From contig JAMCTV010000139.1 in the NCBI GenBank assembly GCA_023381235.1, positions 1 through 6,930 on the forward strand: a stretch of 6,930 bases of DNA, read 5' to 3'. Source of the DNA: Gammaproteobacteria bacterium. GTDB taxonomy: Bacteria > Pseudomonadota > Gammaproteobacteria > SURF-13. The position numbers were made by a program, and so were the translations under genes. Positions 1-4,261 of the stretch are shown here, piece after piece. The notes under the pieces were generated by a model. The model had not been told where the DNA came from and made no database searches. It saw only the letters and a list, made by a program, of their open reading frames with translations. Every line of letters begins with the position of its first letter. Position 1 is the stretch's first letter.

Positions 1-2529
1 ATCCTTTGAAACCAGCGCGTAGCCTTGCGCGTAGTCCACGCCCAGTTGTTTGAGCGCGGCGAGGATATCCTCGCTCTCCACCGATTCGGCGATGGTCTGG
101 ATGCGCATCACGTGGCCGATCTGGTTGATGGATTCGACCATGGCGTAGTCTACCGCGTCCTGCGTCATGCCGCGCACGAAGCCGCCGTCTATCTTGAGAT
201 AATCCACCGGCAGATTCTTGAGATAGGCGAACGAGGACAGGCCGCTGCCGAAGTCATCCAGCGCGAAGCGGCAGCCCATGCCCTTCAAGGTGGAAATAAA
301 ACGCATGGCGCGCGACAGGTTGGCGATGGCCGCAGTCTCGGTGATTTCGAAGCAGATGTGGGCGGGGGCGACCCCCGCCTGACTGACTTCATCAATCACA
401 AAGTCGAGGAAGCGGTCATCGCACAGCGACTGGCCGGAGAGGTTGATCGCACAGGTATACGGCGCCTTCTGATCTTGCGCGGAGAGCGCCTTGAGCGTAT
501 GGCGGATCACCCAGCGGTCTATGGCCGGCATCAGGTTGTAGCGCTCGGCGGCGGGAATGAAGGCGTTGGGCAATATCAGGTTGCCTTCCGCATCCTGCTT
601 GCGCAGCAGGATTTCATAATGCGGCCCCTGGCCCGCGTGCGCGTTGAGCGGCAGCATGGTCTGGTGGTAAAGACGAAAGCTGTCCTGCTCCAGGGCTTGT
701 TGCAGGCGTCCCACCCACTGCATCTCGCTGCGCCGCGCGGCGAGCGCGCTGTCGTTGCGGCGATACACATGCACCCGGTTGCGTCCGCGGTCCTTGGCCA
801 CGTAGCAGGCCGAATCCGCTGCGGACAGGATATCGCCGGCGCTGCCGCTGTCGGCGTCTATCGGCACCAGGCCAATGCTTGCGCTGGTTTCAAAGGATTT
901 GTCTCCCCATGCGAAGCGCGATTCGTTCACCGCGCAACGCAGAGTCTCCGCGATGTCATAAGCCTTGTCCGGGTGGCAGCCCTCTAGCAGCACGGTGAAC
1001 TCGTCGCCGCCGAAGCGCGCCAGGACGTCGTTATCGCGGATGTGCTTGTGCAGCCTGGCGCTTACCTGTTTGAGCAACTCATCGCCCGCAACGTGGCCGC
1101 AGGTGTCATTCACCACCTTGAACTGGTCCAGGTCCAGATAGCATACGGCATGATGCTTGCCTTCGTTGCGCGCGCTCTCCAGGGCTTGATTCAAACGCAA
1201 CTCGAACTCACGCCGGTTGAGCAGGCCGGTCAAGGCGTCGTGACGCGCGTGGTAGGTAATCTGGTTGGTCAGCATGCGCGAGTGGCTTACGTCACGAAAC
1301 ACCAGCACCGCGCCGATGATGTCGCCCACACGGCTGAAGATGGGCGCGGCCGTGTCCTCCACGGCGAACTCCACGCCGTCGCGCCGGATCAGCAAGGTGC
1401 GCGCGCTGAGCTCGATGATGCGCCGCTCGCGCAGGGCTTGCAGGGCCGGGCATTCGCGCGGCTCGCGCGTGTCCTCGTTGACAGCGTTGAATACCCGCAA
1501 CAGCGGCTGGCCCTGCGCCTCATCATTGCCCCAGCCGGTAAGCCGCTCGGCGACAGGATTGAGATAAGTGACCAGTCCATGCGCGTCGGTGGTGGCCACA
1601 GCGTCGCCGATGGACTGCAAGGTGGTCTGGGCGCGCTCCTTTTCGCGGAACAGGGCGTCCTCGGCCTGCTTGTGCTCGGTGATGTCCTGCACCGTGCCGA
1701 GTGAGCGCAGCGGCCGACCCTCTCCGTCGTAGAAAGTCTCGCAGCGCTCGTGCACGTATTTCACGCGCCCGTCCCTCATGCGTAGCCGGTGCACGATGTC
1801 GTAAGGGATGCGGTTCCGCACCGATTCGGTATAGGCGCGGTTCACCCGTTCGCGGTCGTCGGGATGAACCATGTCGAGGAAGGCCGCGTAGGAGGCGGCG
1901 AACTGCGCGGGTTCGAGCTCGAAGATGCGGTAGATCTCGTCCGACCACTTGAGATCGTTCTTCGCGATATCGAGCTCCCAACTGCCGAGGCGCGCGAGGC
2001 GCTGTGCCTCGTTCAACCGCGCCTCGCTGGCGAGCAGCGCCTGTTTGCGCTTGCGCCGTTCCCCGCTCTCGCGCAGTTCACGTTCCACCACGGCGCCCAG
2101 GCGCGCCAGATTCTCCTTCATCACGTAGTCGCGCGCTCCCCGACGCATCGCTTCCGCAGCGCGTTCCTCGCCTATGGTGCCGGAGACGATGATGAACGGC
2201 AGGCCGGGGTCGTGTTGCTGGGCGATGGCAAGCGCATCCAGGGCGTTAAAATGCGGCAGGCTGTAATCGGAAAGCACAATGTCCCACCGGTGCTGCAACG
2301 CCGCGCGCAGCGCGTCCGCGCTGGCGACGCGCTCTGTGGCTACGTCATAACCGCCGTGTGCAAGCGCGCGCGCCACCCGCGCCACATCGTCTTCGTTGTC
2401 CTCTATGAAGAGGACGCGCAACTGCGTCTTGGTCATAGGATCTGGCGCGCCGCGTTGATGGAGCCCTTGCCTCGTCGAGCGCTTCGGCTGCGCGGTTTGG
2501 TGTGCCGGGCTTATAAGTAACGTACCCAT
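1..2529 (-). CDS. Response regulator with REC-PAS-PAS-GGDEF-EAL domains (cyclic-di-GMP turnover), 3' end cut by window edge
   Basis: Predicted cytosolic cyclic-di-GMP regulator with both a cyclase and a phosphodiesterase domain; 843 codons are visible and only the short tail after the EAL domain is missing. Numbering from the ATG at 2529: a basic 31-residue N-terminal extension; a REC domain at about 36-145 with acidic pocket EDNEDD, phospho-acceptor D88 in LSDYSLP, S116 and K138; a charged helical linker at about 147-175; a PAS/PAC unit at about 170-300 (GSWELD, HPDDRERV); a second PAS at about 310-425; a GGDEF domain with intact GGDEF at 507-511 and an RxxD inhibitory site at 498-501; an EAL domain from about 605. 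The EAL signature reads EILLR (639-643), keeping the catalytic Glu, and NLSG, EITE, DDFG (758-761), YLKID and AQGYA are all present. No membrane segment is seen. ATG 2529 is chosen over the in-frame ATG at 2436, which has no Shine-Dalgarno. It lies downstream of moaDE on the same strand, across a 135-bp gap, and probably has its own promoter. Confidence 0.93.
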   Translation of the reverse strand, partial: MGTLLISPAHQTAQPKRSTRQGLHQRGAPDPMTKTQLRVLFIEDNEDDVARVARALAHGGYDVATERVASADALRAALQHRWDIVLSDYSLPHFNALDALAIAQQHDPGLPFIIVSGTIGEERAAEAMRRGARDYVMKENLARLGAVVERELRESGERRKRKQALLASEARLNEAQRLARLGSWELDIAKNDLKWSDEIYRIFELEPAQFAASYAAFLDMVHPDDRERVNRAYTESVRNRIPYDIVHRLRMRDGRVKYVHERCETFYDGEGRPLRSLGTVQDITEHKQAEDALFREKERAQTTLQSIGDAVATTDAHGLVTYLNPVAERLTGWGNDEAQGQPLLRVFNAVNEDTREPRECPALQALRERRIIELSARTLLIRRDGVEFAVEDTAAPIFSRVGDIIGAVLVFRDVSHSRMLTNQITYHARHDALTGLLNRREFELRLNQALESARNEGKHHAVCYLDLDQFKVVNDTCGHVAGDELLKQVSARLHKHIRDNDVLARFGGDEFTVLLEGCHPDKAYDIAETLRCAVNESRFAWGDKSFETSASIGLVPIDADSGSAGDILSAADSACYVAKDRGRNRVHVYRRNDSALAARRSEMQWVGRLQQALEQDSFRLYHQTMLPLNAHAGQGPHYEILLRKQDAEGNLILPNAFIPAAERYNLMPAIDRWVIRHTLKALSAQDQKAPYTCAINLSGQSLCDDRFLDFVIDEVSQAGVAPAHICFEITETAAIANLSRAMRFISTLKGMGCRFALDDFGSGLSSFAYLKNLPVDYLKIDGGFVRGMTQDAVDYAMVESINQIGHVMRIQTIAESVESEDILAALKQLGVDYAQGYALVSKD

Positions 2530-2534
2530 CATCG

Positions 2535-2540
2535 TCCTTT
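2535..2540 (-). promoter_or_regulatory. Ribosome binding site of the REC-PAS-GGDEF-EAL gene
   Basis: Read on the minus strand this is AAAGGA, followed by CG and then two consecutive ATG codons (2532 and 2529). Spacing is 2 nt to the first ATG and 5 nt to the second, so the second is the better start. No stop codon lies between these ATGs and the in-frame ATG at 2436, and the latter has no purine-rich sequence before it. The site therefore supports a start 31 codons upstream of the point where REC homology begins. Confidence 0.65.
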
Positions 2541-2611
2541 CCGGGGCATTATTCAATGTTGTGGCAGGGTGATGTGTGTAAACGCAAATTCAGTGTGAAA
2601 GCCCGGCGGGT

Positions 2612-2640
2612 ATTATCCCATATAAAATATATGGATATTC
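2612..2640 (-). promoter_or_regulatory. AT-rich palindrome and candidate -10 upstream of the response regulator gene
   Basis: The plus strand holds CCATATA-AAA-TATATGG (2618-2634), a 7-bp perfect inverted repeat in an otherwise GC-rich stretch. Immediately downstream in the minus direction is GATAAT (2617-2612), a 5/6 match to the sigma-70 -10 box, about 80 bp before the start codon. No convincing -35 lies at 16-18 bp. The palindrome would sit in the promoter spacer, a usual place for an operator. This is inference from position and composition only. Confidence 0.3.
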
Positions 2641-2664
2641 TACAGTGAGGGCAATTGGCAGGCG

Positions 2665-3105
2665 TCAGTAAACGGCGGGTGTGTTGTGCTCTACCCAGCG
2701 CGTGCTGTGTTCCAGCTTTTCCTTTTTCCAGAACGGCGCGCGCGTCTTCAGTTCTTCGATCAGGTAACGGCAGGCGTCGAAGGCCGCCGCGCGGTGCGCG
2801 GCCCACACCGCGATCAGCACGATGCTGTCGTTGGGCGCAAGTGGGCCGTAGCGGTGGATGATGAGGCTGTCCAGAATGTCCCAGCGCCGCGCCGCCTCGG
2901 CGCTGATTTTCTCCAGATATTTCTCCGTCATGCCGGGGTAATGCTCCAGCGTCATGGCGCTCACCGCATCGCCTTGATTCATGTCGCGCAGCGTCCCTAC
3001 GAAGCAGGCCGTCGCGCCAAACTTTCCTGCCTGATCGAGGTTTGCCTGGTAGCGGGCCAGTTCCTGCCAGGGGTCGAAAGGCGCGGCGCGCAGTTGTACG
3101 CTCAT
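2665..3105 (-). CDS. moaE: MoaE, molybdopterin synthase catalytic subunit
   Basis: Large subunit of molybdopterin synthase, which converts cyclic pyranopterin monophosphate to molybdopterin using sulfur from the MoaD C-terminal thiocarboxylate (known for the family; cytosolic MoaD2-MoaE2 complex). At 146 residues it is close to the E. coli length. Family motifs are visible in order: GATACFVGTLRD (30-41), the LEHYPGM segment (53-59), IIHRYG (82-87), AAHRAAAFDACRY (102-114), and LKTRAPFWKKE (119-129). Residues matching the E. coli catalytic and binding positions are present with an offset of one: R40, H104-R105, K120 and K127. The start ATG lies one base after the moaD stop (TGA-C-ATG), and a G-rich stretch at the end of moaD can serve as its ribosome binding site, so translational coupling is likely. 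Nothing suggests loss of function. Confidence 0.97.
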   Translation of the reverse strand: MSVQLRAAPFDPWQELARYQANLDQAGKFGATACFVGTLRDMNQGDAVSAMTLEHYPGMTEKYLEKISAEAARRWDILDSLIIHRYGPLAPNDSIVLIAVWAAHRAAAFDACRYLIEELKTRAPFWKKEKLEHSTRWVEHNTPAVY

Positions 3106-3106
3106 G

Positions 3107-3340
3107 TCAGCCCCCGGTTACGGGAGGGAAAAACGCCACCTCGTCGCCGTCCTGAACCGGGCTGTGCGCCTCTGCGTAGTCGTGATTTACCGCCGCGAGC
3201 ATGTTGGGCGGCCAGGGCGCACCCTGTGTGGCCTTGACCCACACCTGTGCAACCGTGCCAATGTCCTGCGCCGGTAAAGTCTCCCCCGCGCGATTCATAC
3301 GCTCGCGCAGACCGGCAAAATACTTTACGCTAATCGCCAT
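3107..3340 (-). CDS. moaD: MoaD, molybdopterin synthase sulfur carrier subunit
   Basis: Ubiquitin-like sulfur carrier of molybdopterin synthase. The family mechanism is adenylation of the C-terminal glycine by MoaB/MoeB-type E1 enzymes, conversion to a thiocarboxylate, and insertion of the tail into MoaE. The 77-residue product opens MAISVKYFAGLRE and ends DGDEVAFFPPVTGG, the diagnostic tail with the terminal Gly-Gly at 76-77. LAAVNHDY (49-55) matches the LAAVNQ segment of the family. ATG 3340 was preferred to the in-frame GTG at 3355 because homology begins right at MAISVKYF and the 5 extra residues match nothing. No Shine-Dalgarno is seen before either start. The 5' end is 27 bp from stem-loop A of the upstream repeat. 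It heads a two-gene unit with moaE. Confidence 0.95.
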   Translation of the reverse strand: MAISVKYFAGLRERMNRAGETLPAQDIGTVAQVWVKATQGAPWPPNMLAAVNHDYAEAHSPVQDGDEVAFFPPVTGG

Positions 3341-3367
3341 GAGCAAAGTGTACACCCGGAGCCATAA

Positions 3368-3394
3368 GGGCGCCTCGAAGAATTCGAGGCGCCC
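3368..3394. repeat. Stem-loop A of repeat copy 1
   Basis: Perfect 12-bp inverted repeat GGGCGCCTCGAA / TTCGAGGCGCCC with a 3-nt loop (GAA). It starts 27 bp upstream of the moaD start. There is no T-tract on either side, so it is not a classical intrinsic terminator. Confidence 0.85.
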
Positions 3395-3396
3395 GT

Positions 3397-3416
3397 GCGG
3401 GGCAGGGATGCCCCGC
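3397..3416. repeat. Stem-loop B of repeat copy 1
   Basis: Perfect 7-bp inverted repeat GCGGGGC / GCCCCGC with a 6-nt loop AGGGAT. The word GCGG-nn-CAGGGA is also found at the equivalent place in copy 2, and an AGGGAT loop recurs at 4202-4207. Confidence 0.75.
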
Positions 3417-3444
3417 CATTTTCAACCGCAAGCGGTTGAAAATG
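3417..3444. repeat. Stem-loop C of repeat copy 1
   Basis: Perfect 13-bp inverted repeat CATTTTCAACCGC / GCGGTTGAAAATG with only AA between the arms, so the last pairs would open to form a loop. Outer TTTTCAA/TTGAAAA is kept in copy 2 while the inner CCGC/GCGG is replaced by ACAC/GTGT. Confidence 0.85.
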
Positions 3445-3446
3445 AA

Positions 3447-3491
3447 GCAAAGCAATCCTTCGACAAGCTCAGGACACACTTTTCGCTTTGC
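3447..3491. repeat. REP-like element D of repeat copy 1
   Basis: Outer arms GCAAAGC (3447-3453) and GCTTTGC (3485-3491) enclose the imperfect palindrome TCCTTCGACAAGCTCAGGA (3456-3474). The core pairs at its ends (TCCT/AGGA) and resembles the widespread REP-like sequence CCTTCGACAAGCTCAGG known from many bacterial genomes. No REP-associated transposase gene lies in the window. Confidence 0.7.
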
Positions 3492-3496
3492 GTGGA

Positions 3497-3523
3497 GAAA
3501 ATTTGCCAAGAAGGCAATTTTTC
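3497..3523 (+). promoter_or_regulatory. Stem-loop abutting the moaC ribosome binding site
   Basis: GAAAATTTGCC / GGCAATTTTTC form an 11-bp stem with one mismatch and a 5-nt loop (AAGAA). The next base begins the GAGG of the moaC ribosome binding site. In RNA this could limit ribosome access, or with its run of five T act as a weak terminator or attenuator; the sequence does not decide. It does not resemble the full molybdenum-cofactor riboswitch as far as can be judged by eye. Confidence 0.45.
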
Positions 3524-3527
3524 GAGG
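3524..3527 (+). promoter_or_regulatory. moaC: Ribosome binding site of moaC
   Basis: GAGG lies 5 nt before the ATG at 3533. This fixes the moaC start against a longer reading from the TTG at 3488, which would run through the repeat arm and the stem-loop and has no homology. Confidence 0.7.
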
Positions 3528-3532
3528 TTCCC

Positions 3533-4012
3533 ATGAATAAATTAAGCCATTTTAACGCCCGCGGCGAGGCGCGCATGGTGGACGTGGGCGGCAAGCCCGT
3601 GACCCTGCGCCGCGCCAGCGCCGAAGGCCGCATCCACATGCAGCCCGCCACCCTGCGGCTTATCATGCAGGGCGCGCACGCCAAGGGCGACGTGCTGGGC
3701 GTGGCGCGCGTGGCGGGCATCATGGCGGCGAAGAAGACCGCTGAACTTATTCCGCTGTGTCACAACGTGCCGCTCAGCAAGATTGAAATCGAGTTGGAGC
3801 CGCGCTCGGCGGAGAGCGCGGTCTATTGCCGCGCCACGGCCGAGGCAGAGGCGCAGACCGGCGTGGAGATGGAGGCGCTGATCGCGGTCGAGATCGCGCT
3901 GCTCACCATTTACGACATGTGTAAATCCGCGGACCGGGGCATGACGCTGGACGGCATCCGCCTGCTGGAAAAAAGCGGTGGCAAGTCGGGTGAGTGGCGG
4001 CGGGAGCGTTAA
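3533..4012 (+). CDS. moaC: MoaC, cyclic pyranopterin monophosphate synthase
   Basis: Second enzyme of molybdenum cofactor synthesis: it acts on the product of the radical-SAM enzyme MoaA, 3',8-cyclo-7,8-dihydro-GTP, and forms cPMP, the substrate of MoaD/MoaE (family knowledge; cytosolic hexamer). The product has 159 residues against about 161 in E. coli. The family blocks are nearly canonical: MVDVGGKPVTLRRA (15-28), HAKGDVLGVARVAGI (49-63), KKTAELIPLCHNVPLSKIE (67-85), GVEMEAL (110-116), TIYDMCKSAD (125-134), and LLEKSGGKSG (144-153). K51, H77, E112, E114, D128 and K131, important in E. coli MoaC, fall at identical numbers, which supports the start at 3533. moaC runs opposite to moaDE although all three serve one pathway, and it is bracketed by the two copies of the composite repeat. 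Confidence 0.98.
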   Translation: MNKLSHFNARGEARMVDVGGKPVTLRRASAEGRIHMQPATLRLIMQGAHAKGDVLGVARVAGIMAAKKTAELIPLCHNVPLSKIEIELEPRSAESAVYCRATAEAEAQTGVEMEALIAVEIALLTIYDMCKSADRGMTLDGIRLLEKSGGKSGEWRRER

Positions 4013-4040
4013 GGAACCTCTGATTAAGTCAGAGGTTCCT
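4012..4040. terminator. Stem-loop A of repeat copy 2, at the moaC stop codon
   Basis: Perfect 12-bp inverted repeat AGGAACCTCTGA / TCAGAGGTTCCT with loop TTAAG. The first base is the last base of the moaC TAA. No T-tract follows (TGCGG), so it is at best a non-canonical terminator or an RNA-stabilising hairpin. Confidence 0.5.
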
Positions 4041-4077
4041 GCGGCACAGGGAAGAGCGAAGCGAAGGGTTCTGCCGC
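4041..4077. repeat. Stem-loop B of repeat copy 2
   Basis: GCGGCA (4041-4046) pairs with TGCCGC (4072-4077) across a 25-nt loop that starts CAGGGA and holds a short GCGAA-GCGAA direct repeat. Compared with copy 1, the stem changes from GCGGGGC to GCGGCA on both arms together and the loop is longer. Confidence 0.55.
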
Positions 4078-4109
4078 CGTTTTTCAAACACGAAAGTGTT
4101 TGAAAAACG
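4078..4109. repeat. Stem-loop C of repeat copy 2
   Basis: Perfect 14-bp inverted repeat CGTTTTTCAAACAC / GTGTTTGAAAAACG closed by a GAAA tetraloop (GNRA class), so it would be very stable as RNA. It is the counterpart of the hairpin at 3417-3444. Confidence 0.85.
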
Positions 4110-4112
4110 AAG

Positions 4113-4169
4113 AAAAGCAATCCTTCGACCCTTCGATAAACTCAGGGCTCAGGACGCATTTTTGCTTTT
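4113..4169. repeat. REP-like element D of repeat copy 2, with a nested core
   Basis: Outer arms AAAAGCAA (4113-4120) and TTGCTTTT (4162-4169) are perfectly complementary. The 34-nt centre (4121-4154) consists of TCCTTCGA, then a complete 19-nt core CCCTTCGATAAACTCAGGG (4129-4147), then CTCAGGA. In copy 1 the outer halves are separated only by CAAG, so copy 2 reads as a core whose loop has been replaced by another core. Confidence 0.75.
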
Positions 4170-4173
4170 TGCC

Positions 4174-4257
4174 GGGCAGGACGCCCCAATGCCGCGGGCG
4201 CAGGGATGCGCAGGAGCGGCCGTGCTCTGAGAAGTCCGGGAGGGACTTATTCAGAGC
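4174..4257. repeat. Further small stem-loops between moaC and the CHASE gene
   Basis: Three short inverted repeats follow copy 2: GGGC-AGGAC-GCCC (4174-4186), GCGC-AGGGAT-GCGC (4198-4211), and GCTCTGA-g-AAGTCC / GGACTT-at-TCAGAGC (4224-4257). The last one ends 4 bp before the stop codon of the convergent gene, where a minus-strand terminator would be expected, but no T-tract follows. The AGGGAT loop repeats the loop of stem-loop B in copy 1. No coding sequence is apparent here. Confidence 0.5.
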
Positions 4258-4261
4258 TTCA

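Larger units (their letters stand above)
3365..3491 (+). repeat. Composite stem-loop repeat, copy 1 (upstream of moaC)
   Basis: A 127-bp block made of four consecutive stem-loops: A 3368-3394, B 3397-3416, C 3417-3444 and D 3447-3491. The same order recurs in the same orientation at 4010-4170. Words shared by the two copies are the leading TAAGG, GCGG-nn-CAGGGA at the start of B, TTTTCAA/TTGAAAA in C, the GAAG linker, the 16-mer AAAGCAATCCTTCGAC, CTCAGGAC and GCTTT. It fills most of the space between divergent moaD and moaC. No known family name is assigned; only the core of D is recognised as REP-like. Confidence 0.75.
4010..4170 (+). repeat. Composite stem-loop repeat, copy 2 (downstream of moaC)
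   Basis: A 161-bp block with the same succession as copy 1, in the same orientation: A 4012-4040, B 4041-4077, C 4078-4109, D 4113-4169. It begins at the moaC stop codon, whose TAA supplies the leading TAAGG. Stems A, B and C differ in sequence from copy 1 but keep pairing; the linkers and the start of D are nearly identical. It lies between moaC and the convergent CHASE-GGDEF-EAL gene and could act as a two-way transcription barrier or as an mRNA 3'-end protector. Confidence 0.75.

Noticed and set aside
25..987. Plus-strand open frame of 320 codons
   Set aside because: It is antisense to the GGDEF-EAL part of the response regulator, whose motifs are unmistakable on the minus strand; the plus-strand translation shows no recognisable motif. 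Long antisense frames are common in GC-rich DNA.
1042..2520. Plus-strand frames at 1042-1704 and 1789-2520
   Set aside because: Both are antisense to the PAS, linker and REC portions of the response regulator and show no motif of their own.
2686..3237. Plus-strand frame of 183 codons over moaE and moaD
   Set aside because: It is a shadow of two well-conserved genes on the other strand.
3488..3532. N-terminal extension of moaC from a TTG codon
   Set aside because: It would run through a repeat arm and a hairpin, lacks homology, and the GAGG-ATG arrangement at 3524-3535 with E. coli-like residue numbering fixes the start at 3533.
3365..3532. Molybdenum-cofactor riboswitch before moaC
   Set aside because: The leader is structured, but its hairpins are matched module by module by the block after moaC, where no leader function is expected, so a repeat is the simpler reading. 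A covariance search would settle it.
3542..4120. Minus-strand frame of 192 codons over moaC
   Set aside because: It is antisense to moaC, whose residues match the family; the minus-strand product is unlike any known protein and starts inside the repeat.
4012..4170. Classical Rho-independent terminator for moaC
   Set aside because: The hairpins are strong, but A and C have no T-tract after the stem; the T run at 4159-4163 follows the nested core imperfectly. A role in 3'-end formation is possible but not shown, so only stem-loop A was given a terminator label, at modest confidence.
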